Below are positions 34,448 to 44,950 of a stretch of DNA of 64,000 nt, in pieces (the stretch's first letter is position 1; every line of letters starts with the position of its first letter). The stretch comes from Magnolia sinica (lineage: Eukaryota > Streptophyta > Magnoliopsida > Magnoliales > Magnoliaceae), in NCBI RefSeq assembly GCF_029962835.1, contig NC_080585.1:56035443-56099442 (forward strand). Direction: 5' to 3'. Both the position numbers and the translations under genes were made by a program. The notes under the pieces were generated by a model that had not been told where the DNA came from, ran no database searches, and saw nothing but the letters and a program-made list of their open reading frames with translations.

Positions 34448-35702
34448 CTAAGGAATTATGAAATTATCACGAGTCTCAGGAACGGCTTGATCAAAGCCAA
34501 ATTGGCGAGCAAACCTACGTGGGTAAATATGGGTCGCGCCATAATACACTACCTTCTCTCCATGGAAGAGTACTGGATCTGATGGAAACAAGGAAGGAAT
34601 GTTCACTGAAGGAGAGGGAATCATCATCAATAGCGTCCACGTCTTCAAGGTAGCTGAGTTCAAGTATGCCCTTTCAGAGTTAGCAAATGTCCAAGGAAAG
34701 TATACTCCTAGCCAACCTATGAAGAAATGCCAAGGAGCACAGACAGGAAAGGCTTTAGGAACAGGATCTTTTGAACCATAAATAACGTCTCCGAAAGCGC
34801 AATAGAGAGAACATAGAACTAAAGGAGCTAGTGAATATTTCTGGCCTTCGGCCATTGCTCTTACAACCATGAAGAACGGAGGCCTAATGGTATCCGCTTG
34901 ATCGGGATCAAGGAATATCACCAAGCTCAACTAGTAAACAAGAAAGGTGGCTAATTCATAGGAAGGACTATATTCTGCAGAATGCTCCATGTTCTTACTA
35001 ATGTCCTTAAGTTCTGAGTGATTGTGGCCTGCAAAGCTGTCAAAATGTAAATGCAATACTGAAGAGTTCAAGGGTAGTTTTAGAAATCATGTAAAGAATG
35101 GGCTTATGAAGAAAAGAAGTTGAGTGGAAAGGAATATACTGCAGTCTTCAAGAAAGGTGAGCCAACCATTCAAGAGAGGAGATGCGATTAGGATGAGGGA
35201 AGGCAGTCAGTGCACTAAAGAGTTCAAGGGTAGTTTTAGAAATTTTGGAAACACCTCCTTCTACAGATGCAAGAGCAAGCTCTTCAATAGAGGGTATATA
35301 CGCGTCAAAGATATCACCCATGATGGGAAGACCTGTTATGCAAAACAGATCCCATAAAGTGATGCTCATTTCACCTAAAGGAAGATGAAATGAGTTAGTG
35401 GTTGGAGACCAATGATCAAGAAAGCATTTGAGAATAGTAACATCTGTGCAAAAGTGTTCCGATGTGGCTATGATTGAGTTAGAAAACGTAATCTGCCTTA
35501 GTATGGCAGTATGTCTCCAAATGACAGCGCGGGCCCAAGCACTGTAAAAATCACAGATAGACAACAGGCCTGTGATTGTGAATCTCCCTGTACTCCAGGG
35601 CAATCTCTCAAGAAAGAAGAGGTTGCTTCTGTCTAAGAGAGGATGGATGATTCCTTCCTCTAGAAGACGAGGCTGGAGAATGGGCCAGGGTGAAAAGAAG
35701 TT
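34448..35702 (-). pseudogene. Antisense plant mobile domain (PMD, aminotransferase-like) gene
   Basis: On the strand opposite to the retrotransposon genes, two blocks match the plant mobile domain (PF10536) seen in MAIN/MAIL proteins and in transposons. Block 1 (35702 down to 35148) is open from just after a TAA and includes LEEGIIHPLLDRSNLFFLER, DHWSPTTNSFHLPLGEMSIT and FCITGLPIMGDIF, the core PMD motif (W.P.T.TF..P.GE...TL.D....TGLP). Block 2 (about 35060 down to 34448) has SYELATFLVY, a TAG where W is expected, then LSLVIFLDP, EGQKYSLAPLVLCSLY and WHFFIGWLGVYFPW. The blocks are in different frames with a ~90-200 bp gap that may be an intron or damage. A short duplicated segment (AGAGTTCAAGGGTAGTTTTA, 35061 and 35216 areas) spans the gap. 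No good ATG was found. PMD function is linked to transcription and silencing in plants; its role in the element is unknown. Confidence 0.78.
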
Positions 35703-35915
35703 TTAAATCTCAAAAATACTTGGAGGGAAGAAAAGTCATATGTCGGAGTATCTTCAAAATTCTAGTTGTACAGACTCGGGCAATCAAGATCAGTTATGCA
35801 GGTCTGCCAAGGGCCAGAAGACTTTGCGCAAACAGAAGTTCATTACACGGAAAATCACAAAATAACAGAGGTTCACTACAGTACAAATGCGTGGGAAATG
35901 ACTAAAGGGTTGGGA

Positions 35916-35923
35916 TATTTATA
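35916..35923 (-). promoter_or_regulatory. Candidate TATA box for the antisense PMD gene
   Basis: On the minus strand the sequence reads CTATAAATATCCC, about 210 bp upstream of the open PMD frame and within the element, just inside the 3' LTR. It is a good match to a plant TATA box, but there is no evidence of transcription. Confidence 0.4.
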
Positions 35924-36028
35924 GTATGTATGACTGAGTACATTGCGTAGGTTTTCATTACGTAGGTCCGCACAAGCCCTGTAAAAGGGGATCATTTTGA
36001 TCCTTTTTCTTTAATTTTTGAGGGAAAC

Positions 36029-36051
36029 AAAGAAAGGATCAAGGGGGCATT
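36029..36051 (+). promoter_or_regulatory. Polypurine tract
   Basis: A purine-rich stretch ending AAGGGGGCATT abuts the 3' LTR. It is the expected primer for plus-strand DNA synthesis. Confidence 0.75.
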
Positions 36052-36919
36052 TGTTGAGACATAAAAATGATGAAGGGGTGAAGTAAAGGAAGATTGAAAT
36101 TGAGAAAGAGAATTAATAAAGAAGAATGAAGTGACTTGAGGGTGGTTTGCGCGGGTCCGCGCAACGGATATCTGTTGCACAAGATCACGCAACCAAAATA
36201 GGCATTGCGCGGGTCCGTGCAATGAGTTCTAGGAGTGATTCTTTACAAAAAGGTCTTAAATCCATTGTGCAGGATCGCGCAACCAAAATAGGCATTGCAT
36301 GGGTCCGCACAATGAGTTCTAGGAGTGATTCTTTACAAAAAGGTCTTAAACACTGAAAGGCAGATCCCATGGTGCCAAAATCGAGGTACCACACGTGCGA
36401 GGGCCTATAAATACCCCCTCCCCACCTTCATTTGGGAGGACTGGACATTTTTGAAAGGAAGCGGAGCAAGGAGGAAGATCGAAGGTGAGAGAGAAGGCTA
36501 CGGTGGTTTGCGCAGCCCCGCGCAACCAATGTCCGTTGCGCGGGTCCGCGCAACCAGATTGCCCTGCAGTCTGTGAAGATAAGGGGCTATTATGCTGCTG
36601 AAATAGTTGAAGTCTTCAAGTTCCTTCTGTTTTAGTTTAGAGGAGAGTAATCAGCAGAAAAGCATATTCCTCCTAAGTCCTAGGAGATGACTGAAATCAC
36701 TGACGAGATGTTGCCGGATTTAATATTTGACTATGACAATTGAACTCATAATAATTCCTTTATTCCAAGTAATCTATGTTAGAATCAAGGGATACTAGAA
36801 GGATGTAAATGAACTCAGCGTTAATAAAGTGTTATGATCGTTTTAAATACTCTTTCTCTGCTATGTTTAAATAAGATAATCTCCCAAATCAAAACACATT
36901 TTGTTTCTTGTTCGAAACA
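36052..36919 (+). repeat. 3' LTR
   Basis: 868 bp, starts TGTTGAGACATAAAAATG and ends TTGTTCGAAACA like the 5' LTR. The ~90 bp tandem pair is present (CAACCAAAATAGGCATTG at 36190 and 36280), as are the CACGTG box and the TATAAATA at 36406-36413. It is followed by ACACC at 36920-36924. Confidence 0.95.
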
Positions 36920-36924
36920 ACACC
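36920..36924 (+). repeat. Target site duplication ACACC (right)
   Basis: Exact repeat of 26405-26409. Confidence 0.9.
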
Positions 36925-38720
36925 ATTTTTTATTTTTTATTTTTTAATGTTTCAGCTTCTTTGCATTCAAGAGTTTTGTTAGATTTACTAAGAGAACGAT
37001 GAAGCTTGTTGGTTTCCATCATATTCATCAGGGTTTTAATTCTTCTATGAGTGAGATTTTTCTTAACACTTTTCTTGTTATTAATTGATCATGGAATTAT
37101 TGTTTTGAATTTTAGGGATCTTATTTGATTATATTGGGGGTTGATATGTGAAGACTCTGTTCTTCCTTTTTAGTTATAATACCATGTAGTTACCATTTGT
37201 GATGATTCAACATTTGTACTTATTATTATTATTTTTTTTTATACTTGTCCATCATGTTTGTTTGCCTTTGCTTGTTTCAATGGTTTGCTATTTTTAGTCA
37301 ATTACTTTAAAGATACACTATTAGAATCATGTGAATAGTTTTTCATTTATATGAAGGAGAATAGTTTCTATGATTGTGCTAATTTTCAATGATCCAAACT
37401 ATCCATACGATTGTTTCATTATCATGATTGTGTACATTTTTAGTGATTGAAATCGTTGGTATGGTTGGCACCTTATTTAGTATTCCAAACTATTTACGTG
37501 ATTGGGCCATTTTCAGTTTCAAACCAATTGATATGTTGTATTTTGTTTTCCGCAATTGAATCAGTTAGTTCATGTTTTGTAGCCTAGGTGGATGCCAGAT
37601 ACAACCAAGTTCTTTTAGGGAGGAGGAAGCTAGTCCTAAAATTTGTCAACACTTTGCAATTGAATGTAGATTGTTTAGGTATTCCAGTTCTTAAGCATCT
37701 ATTTGTGAGCTGCTTATCCTATAGATGTGATATTTCCTATTTATGATACTTGGTGCATGAGTCAACTGTGCCAATGATTGATTCAAATCTCAAAGATCCT
37801 ATACATGATTGGGGGCCTTGTTCAGTGTTTCGAGCCTTTCATACATGATTAGGGGCCTTGTTCAGTGTTTCGAGCCTTTCAAATAATGTGGCATGTTTTA
37901 ATGGTCCAATTCTTATGATTGGTCTATTTCCAATGATTGATATGTTAAGGCATGTTTTTAGTAATCTAATTGGTTGATGTGATACATCCTATGGTAGATG
38001 TTGAATTGTGATTTTTCACATGTAAGAGCCTTGTGGGGTGCCTGCTATCATTATAAAAAATTAAGGTAGGGCCTATTTTCAGTGATCCAATTAATATGGT
38101 AGGGCTTGTTTTCAATGGTCCAATGGTTAATATTGATTAGGAACATTTTCACCCATACGAATATTTGATATGGTTGGGCCATTCCAAGTGATTGAAATCG
38201 TCCATTTGATTGGGCCTATTGTAAGTGATCCAAACCCTTTATATCATTGTGGCCATTTTAATGATCTGAACCAATATATGTTGAGGCCTATGTTCACCAA
38301 TCAATTTCATTGATTATTAATAGCCCTCATTGGATGTGATAAGGACAAAAATTGTTAGTGAAGCAATCTTGACATATAATATTTCGATCATTTATAGATA
38401 AGTATGGAGTTTAGTTACTTTCTTGACTAATTGTTCATCTAACTAGCCTATATTCAACGATCCAAATCGTTAATATGGTAGGGTTTATCCAAACCCATAC
38501 CATGGTTGATCCAAACCCTTCATATGATATGTTGGTTTTCGGTGATGTAGACCTTTGACATGCTTGGGCCATTTCAATTGATTCGTTAATATGATTGGCT
38601 TATATACTTACTGATCCAACGCTTCATATGATTGGGGTTTTCGGTGATACATTAAATATCATGAAGGTTGTTTTCGGTGATACATTATATACAATGATAG
38701 TGCCTTTTAATTGTTCATTG
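36925..38720. repeat. Degenerate satellite, continuation right of the retrotransposon
   Basis: After about 450 bp of AT-rich DNA, words such as GTGATCCAAAC, CATATGATTGG and ACCTTTGACATGCTTGGGCC (near 38550) recur roughly every 36-40 bp, as left of the element. A 48 bp direct duplication lies at 37797-37890 (GATTAGGGGCCTTGTTCAGTG-like). This is the other half of the array that the element split. Confidence 0.65.
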
Positions 38721-38909
38721 TGATGGATGTTTTAAATGGCGGTTAATTTCAATGAACGAGATGTATGAAGATATACATGAATATATTAATGAGGTCTACC
38801 AAAAATTCCAATAGGTGATATAGTATGTACAATGATAATAACCTTTAATTGTTAATGGGGAAGAAACTATGGGGAAGATGATCAATTACCATGTCTATTC
38901 TTTTTTGTA

Positions 38910-39416
38910 TGGTCATACAGAGCTCCACCATGGACGACAACGTTCGCTTGACTTATGGGAAGAAAGAGGGTGTTGACAATCAATAATTTGCAAAGAAGAT
39001 CCCTTACCCTTCCTAACATATGTATAATGTGTATGAGAGATGCAAAGTCAATTAATCACCTCTTCATTCATTGCATGTTTTCTTGAAAGATGTGGGACTA
39101 CTGTCTCAATGCTCTTCATACAAGCTTAGGTGAAATTCTGTTGTGGACCTTCTATGGTTTGACATTTAGGGGGGGTGGGAAAAGTGGGGAAAGCTTTATG
39201 GAGATTGCTTTTATATAGGAGATGTTTTTAGAATAGGAGTTCTTCGCATGTTGTGGCCCATTAGGGAAATTAAATGTATTTTTTAGGTTGGGCTTCTTAT
39301 GTAAAGTCAGTTAATCTTGCTATTCTCTCATATGTTTTTCAATTGTGTAGGTGGGTTGTTTTCTTTTGAGCATTTTGTGGGCTTTTGATGAAGCTCTCTC
39401 AAAAAGGAAAAAAAAA
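38910..39416 (+). pseudogene. 5'-truncated LINE: RT zinc-binding region and tail
   Basis: One frame, with internal stops, reads WSYRAPPWTTTFA, stop, LMGRKRVLTINNLQRR, then CIMC (39021-39032) and NHLFIHC, stop, KMWDYCLNAL. This is the zf-RVT pattern (C-x2-C...H-x3-HC) found after the reverse transcriptase of plant L1-type LINEs. The body ends in CTCTCAAAAAGGAAAAAAAAA near 39416, a likely remnant of the poly(A) tail. Upstream RT is absent, as expected for 5' truncation. Confidence 0.75.
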
Positions 39417-40020
39417 GGCAATTTGAAATGAGCCATAGCTAAATTCTTTTGTTGGTTTTAGGTTTTACTACAAAAAATACAAAACGAAAAGCAAATAGGA
39501 AGGACATAAATAAAGAAGAAATGTATAAAAAAAAGTTAAAAAAAGTATGAAAAATCTAAAGTAAAGATGATTTTTGAGTAAAATTTCCTAGTAGGTGAAA
39601 ACTAAATGCCCCAAATTTGTTGTTGGAATGACCTTTTATCGATAAATGAAACTCCATATATAGATTAATTTCTTGATCTCTATAAAATTGATTATTTGAA
39701 AATACCACTTATGAATGATATTTTTGTTTGAGGCAAACTAATCTTCATGCTAAGTGCCTTTCCTATTTTGGGATATTCTTGATCTTAGTAAGTTTGACAG
39801 TTTACACATATAACTAATTACACCCTAAGCACACAATACACAACTTCACTAAATGCCGAATATCATTCACCTCCAATAGAAGGATAGTCAAATACATACT
39901 CAAGGATAAGCCTAACCTAATCTTTTTTTCTCATTTTACTTGGATCTTCGATAGATGTGAGATTTCACTTCCCAAAAGGGACGGGGATAGGGACACGCTG
40001 TTGTTATAAAAAAAAACCTT
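39417..40020. repeat. Duplicated intergenic segment D1, copy A
   Basis: From about 39500 this DNA matches 46813-47295 in the same orientation (for example AATACCACTTATGAATG and CACACAATACACAACTTCAC in both). The match also covers the 60 bp around 39085-39140, inside the LINE fragment, with the intervening ~360 bp missing from copy B. No gene is present. Confidence 0.8.
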
Positions 40021-40300
40021 CCCAAAACCCGTCATGAGTTTGGGTGAATGGCTTTGGTCGTGGGTTTGCCCCCCATGGACACAAGTGTGATTCCCCTCCC
40101 TGTGGATTACCTATCACGAGTTGGGGCAAATGACTTTGGTCGTGGGTTTGCTCTTCACAGACATGAGTTTGATTCCCCTCCCTGTGGATTACCTGTTATG
40201 AGTTTGGGTGAACGACTTTGGTCGTGGGTTTGCTCCTCACAGATAAGAGATCGATTCCCCTCCCCGTGGATTACTCGATGTAAATGGTGTAACTGAGAAG
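40021..40300 (+). repeat. ~82 bp tandem repeat, about three copies
   Basis: Units with the word GGTCGTGGGTTTGC at 40056, 40139 and 40220 also share GATTCCCCTCCCTGTGGATTACC. Further copies flank the solo LTR (about 40811-40861 and 43866-44115), and a single unit lies at 47296-47390. The overlapping open frame (40048-40296) is a by-product of the repeat. Confidence 0.85.
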
Positions 40301-40861
40301 TTTTTTTTTTTAATCCTCACATCTGGAGACCTGCTACACCCGACCCGACTCGGTGCTGACTCGAATTGACTCAGTATCTGTGACTGGGTCAGACTCAGTC
40401 TGGATTAGTCTATGCCAAACTTGAACTCAAACTGGTCAGGTATGTTGGACTTGGTACCAAGTTGGGTGAGTTGGGTCAGCTCTTCAACCCTAACTTGGTC
40501 TGACTCGACTCGTTGCCTTGTTCTTCACCCTATTTATCAGGGAAAGTTTTTATTTTTAATCCTCACATTTGGATAATCTTGAAATTTCAACCTTCAATTT
40601 CAGTGTTCAACATTAAACCTATGCCTGTCCATTCCTTTCAAGCTTGATCTTGCCCATATAGGCATATGCTCATGACACTTAACGACTGAGTTCGATTTCC
40701 TCCCCGTGGATTTTCTGATGCACGTGGTTGGCGAGTGATTACGTGCATTTGTAAGAATGGTCTCACCTTAAAGCGACGGGGACACCCCATCTTTTTTTTA
40801 AAAAAACTTCTCAAAACCCGTCACGAGTTTGGGCGAATGGCTTTGGTCTTGGGTTTGCTCC
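40301..40861. other. Spacer with repeat fragments up to the solo LTR
   Basis: Contains GACTCGGT/GACTCAGT-rich low-complexity DNA (40335-40520). A segment beginning TTAATCCTCACATCTGGA (40311, again at 40556) is related to 44145-44250. Part of an ~82 bp unit ends exactly at the target site GCTCC (40857-40861). Confidence 0.6.
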
Positions 40862-43800
40862 TGTAATGACCGGGAAAATTTCGTGCCAAGACCCGAGTAC
40901 TACCTCTATTTTCCTTAGAAGTTAATTGTGGGTTTATTAGCGCTAAACTCGATTGCTTGTGAAATTAGCATCAATCACTTTAAATTTGATCCGCAGGACT
41001 CAAAACTTGTAGAATCGTTAGCGCTATGTTACTCTGAAATCTGGGATTCAATGCTAAATCCAGTTGCTCTTGAGAGTTTTTAGAAGCTTTGGATCGGACC
41101 TGGACAGTGCGTCAAAAGTCCGATAGTGATGATCTTAGGCAATTATGGTCACCATGTTGGACTTGACCATCACCTCAAAAATCAAGTCCAGATGATATCC
41201 TAGGTCGATTTGATTGAGTCCGGAGTGAAGAGTGTGAGAACGGTGCGAGATTAAATGTGATTTTATAAAATCTGAGTCGTGTCGCTTGCGCGACGATTTT
41301 AAGCAATCTAACCATTGGATTCTGACCCAATTTCATCCTCGGATCAGGGAAGATGGCCCAGGCATGTCATAGTGCTTGTAGACCTGATCGAGTTCGGTGA
41401 TCATTGAATTGAGTGTGGTCCGCCACAGCTGATCAGTGAAGCCGATTGGTACGAAAACTCAACCTGACCTAGATCCATGGTCAGTGAGCTTAAGTCCGAC
41501 CCCACGTAGAGAAAGGACCACCGGAAATGCTCCGTTGGATCGAGAGAGGCCTGATTTGGTTATAACCTAAGTATACCTTGGCCCTGGGGTTATTTTCATC
41601 AATGTTAGGCCTATATATAGACCTTAAAACCCTCACTCTCTTTTCCATACGAATTTCCTAAACCCTAGCTAAGAAAGAGAGAGGAAAAGAGAGAGAAAGT
41701 GAGAGAGAAGTTGGTGAATCATTTGAGCTTCTTTCCTGTTACTCTACATCCTTAAACCTTCACTTTTGAATCGTTATTCCGACGATTCTAAGTTCCTTCT
41801 TGGGTAAGTTAACCTAACCCTAATTTGTTTAGAAGAGTCTATGTGTTAATGTAGCTCATTTCTATTCTTGCCTTAGGTTATCTTGTCGCCGTTGACGAAG
41901 ACATATCGTCTGAATCAGTTCGGTGTGCTTTTTCTGGTTTAAGGTGCGGACTATATTCGTATAGGTTATGGTTTTCAAGGCTTTCAATATCAGATAATGG
42001 TTTATTGTTGTTATGGATGTAATTTCACATGCCAAATGCTATGTTTAATTTGCATTCCTGATATGCATGTGTTAAATTGAGATTTGTGTATTTTATGTAT
42101 ATGTAGGAAGTACTGTATACGTATAAAATATGAACATGTACTTGCCATGATTATCTATCGTGTACTTGTGCTAATTGTATGTGTGACAACTCCTTGGCAA
42201 AAGGAATTGTTCAAGTGTGTGTATTTATGGGCGCTGAGAAGCGATTCTCAGCTCTCCTATTAGTGTGTATAATTTCCTATATGTAAGTCACATTCCTTGT
42301 TGTTTAACTTCCAGTATTACTTATTTGTAAATCCATGTTAAGTTGATATTCTTCAAATGCTCACATGCTACATGATGTGAATTGTTATTCTATTACTATT
42401 CTAAATTGTTGATATGAATATCTGACATAATGGAATGTGTTTGGGACTATGGAATAGTCCAGGAAATCGGTAATCGGCCTTGAGTTCGTGGCTAAGGTTG
42501 CTTTCGCCACGAAGGACATGATTTGACGAACCTGAGTCGTATTAGAGTTGTCAGCAGTGGTTTGGCCACACGGAGTGTTTATACGCTCTATGTCATTCAA
42601 CCCTACGTGCGCTTATACTAGTTGAGTTCATCAAGTAACCCGATTGTTTGATGTATGTTCACCATGTTTGGACGCTATTGCTTGAATCTAGGGTACCAAA
42701 CTTACCGATGAAATTCCGTTAACCATTGTACCTTGATCCGCTAAGACTCATGAGCCGGACATGGTGGTATGGGACACCGTGGTCGAGCTATCGGCCTACG
42801 CTGGGGTGACGAGCCTCCCCGTAGTGACCAGTGAGCAACCAAACTCGTGAGCCGATTATGGTGGTATGGGACACTATATTCGTGCTGTCGGCCTACATTG
42901 ATTGGTGACGAGCCCTTTGTAGTGACCTCGAGCATACCTGGATACGACATTGAGGTGACGAGCCTGATTGTAGTAACGAAGGTATGATAGGCGTGCATTG
43001 ATTGGTGACGAGCCCTTTGCAGCGACCTAAAACCATATGATCGTATGAGATGCCTAGGACTGACGACCCTAGAATGGATCACTGTGTGGAAATTGATATG
43101 AGGAAGGTACCTTAGCTTCCCAATCCGGCTGTATGAAAAGGACTAATAACAACTTGTAATCATGTTCATGCACCGCATTGCATGTGCCTGGAAGAGGTGG
43201 AGCACTTGAGGACGGTTGTCATGCGTAACGTAAGATGAAGACGCTGAGGGTGTACAGGCGAGGGCATGCATCATTCTACATACATCCTTGCACTAACAAG
43301 AGTAATTAGGACATGTTTGATTGTTCTGCTTTATCATTACTGCTTGATTGAATTGATAACATGTTAACCTTTGCTTTATTGTTCCACTGAGTTGATCACT
43401 CACTCCCATGGGGCAGTGTTTAAACACTAACTAGACTCTGTCTTAGATGCAGATGTTGATGCAACCCCTGAGGCAGAGCAGGAGTTCGAGGATGATGAGG
43501 CCGCATTTTCTTTTATACAGTTTTCAGGCAGGTTCTTGTAAGCCATGTCCTGATGCGCGGGAATTCTGGGTTATTGTAATAGATGATGTCATTTAATACT
43601 TGTACTTTTGATAGTAACACTTATAAGTATGACCTGGCATGTATACGTATTTCAGGGACTTGCACATGTACACTTATGTTTCTTTAAGTCTTTCGCTTGC
43701 GTTCATCACTTATCTCTAAATTATGTTTGTAGTTTAGCTTAATCTATTCCATGTTTTATGTACTCATACAGACAATATACATCCATTATTAAATATGTTG

Positions 43801-43865
43801 CATAAGTGATGTTTTGAAACTTGGGATCTGAGTTATGCTCGACCCCCGAATTTCAGGGCGTTACA
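40862..43865 (+). mobile_element. Solo LTR of a Tekay/Del-type Ty3/gypsy element
   Basis: A 3004 bp insertion begins TGTAATGACCGGGAAAATTT and ends TTTCAGGGCGTTACA. It is flanked by exact GCTCC repeats (40857-40861 and 43866-43870) and cuts an ~82 bp repeat array. Its ends match, in opposite orientation, those of the LTR at 55299-58617. Internally it has a TATATATA box at 41612-41619 within GGCCTATATATAGACC. Sub-repeats of roughly 95 bp containing GGTGACGAGCC lie at 42748-43030 and also occur in the other LTR. No internal retrotransposon genes are present, so LTR-LTR recombination probably removed the body. Confidence 0.9.
41612..41619 (+). promoter_or_regulatory. TATA box in the solo LTR
   Basis: TATATATA within GGCCTATATATAGACCTT, followed by a pyrimidine-rich stretch and CTAAACCCTAGCTAAG. 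It is the likely core promoter of this LTR family; in the 55299 copy the site has decayed to CTATCTAAGG. Confidence 0.5.
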
Positions 43866-44120
43866 GCTCCTCACAGACACAAGTTCGTTTCCCCTCTCTG
43901 TGGTTTATCAGTCACGAGTTTGGGAGAACGATTTTGGTCATGGGTTTGCTCCCCACAGACACGAGTTCGGGAGAATGGATTTAGTCATGGGTTTTCTCCC
44001 CACAGACATGAGTTCGATTCCTTTTCCCATGGATTACCTATCATGAGTTTGGACGAACGACTTTGTCGTCGTGGGTTTGCTCCCCACCGACATGCGTTCG
44101 ATTCCCCACACGTGGTGTAA
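43866..44120 (+). repeat. ~82 bp tandem repeat, right part
   Basis: Two to three diverged units with GTGGGTTTGCTCCCCAC and GAGTTCGATTCC continue the array broken by the solo LTR. Confidence 0.8.
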
Positions 44121-44384
44121 TAAGGGAAGTTTTTTTAAATTAATATTTAATCCTCACATCTGGAGACTCCTGAAACCCTCAATTATGCGTTCACTATTAA
44201 GCTTACGCACATCCATTCCTTTCAAACTTCATATTGCCCTTATAGGTGTAATCTAGTGATGCTTAATGACTGAATGAGAGCTTCGTCTGTCGATGAATAA
44301 TGGATTGACTCCATTGTTAGAATTACTTTGTTTTGCTCTCATTTCCTATTAGTGAGTTTTGATGCACACTATCACTAATAGGGA
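44121..44384. other. Spacer with a small hairpin
   Basis: Related to 40556-40690 in its first 120 bp. An inverted repeat with 11 bp arms (CCTATTAGTGA) lies at 44345-44382. No gene is seen. Confidence 0.55.
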
Positions 44385-44950
44385 GAGGTCATATCTGCTG
44401 AAAAACGGAGCCCCAATCTAGTAGGGCGCACTATAGCGCACTCTGAGCAGCCCTTGCTTCTAGCTCTCTTGATTAGATTGTCATATTTTGCGATACCGAC
44501 TCCCGAAGCATGGGAGCTACTCCTAGACCAGCAAAATTACATGAACGGCATGGCATTTCCAATCAAAGCCTTTGGCTCGAACTTCAATATAAAGATCTCT
44601 TTTTTCTTCAAAGTGGATCTATTAGGGACCAAGCTAGCCCGAACCCCCGAAGGGGCTTATCATCGGGTGTTGGTTGACCGACTCTAATTGCCTATAAGTT
44701 GTTCGCTCGACCAAAAAGTCCATCTACATCCCCTATTCAAATTAAAAATCCTGTCTTGCCTCTTATCACTTCACTCCTTCCCTATGATCATTTTGAAGTT
44801 TTGGTTTGTCCTAGATGATGGGGTAAGGTCCCATGAATGTGCACATGACTTACTTTTTATTGGACTATCTTTAATAGGCAAAATCTCACACCACTTTACA
44901 CAAGAATTGATTAGCCGTGGAATTAAAGTAATAACCGTCAATCTTTAATT
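44385..44950 (+). other. Possible organelle-derived insert (NUMT-like)
   Basis: This segment differs from its surroundings: it is less AT-rich, has balanced composition and contains words such as CGAACCCCCGAAGGGGC and GGTTGACCGACTC that resemble plant mitochondrial intergenic DNA. Two adjacent open frames fill it (44454-44687 and 44688-44948), but neither shows a domain I recognise, so they are not called as genes. The organelle origin is an impression from texture, not from a match. Confidence 0.3.

Larger units (their letters stand above)
26410..36919 (+). mobile_element. Complete Ty3/gypsy LTR retrotransposon, Tat lineage
   Basis: A 10.5 kb element with LTRs of 862 and 868 bp, TG...CA ends, perfect 5 bp TSD, a primer-binding-site candidate, gag, RT, RNase H, a second archaeal-type RNase H, integrase and a polypurine tract in that order. 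The presence of the second RNase H between RNase H and integrase is the defining feature of the Tat (Ogre/Retand-type) lineage. About 3.3 kb lie between integrase and the 3' LTR, and this part carries an antisense plant-mobile-domain gene. All internal genes have stops or frameshifts and no protease domain is recognisable, so the copy cannot move by itself. The LTRs differ by small indels and scattered substitutions, so the insertion is not brand new. It interrupts the degenerate satellite. Confidence 0.93.

Noticed and set aside
26410..36919. Endogenous pararetrovirus or retrovirus
   Set aside because: LTRs, TSD, aRNH and the Tat domain order identify a gypsy retrotransposon; no movement protein or envelope-like gene was seen.
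40048..40296. 82-codon frame in the ~82 bp tandem array
   Set aside because: The unit length makes a repeated peptide by itself; other units are not open.
42741..43082. 113-codon minus-strand frame in the solo LTR
   Set aside because: Composed of LTR sub-repeats; no domain.
44454..44948. Two abutting frames of 77 and 86 codons as genes
   Set aside because: No recognisable domain; treated only as part of a possible organelle insert.
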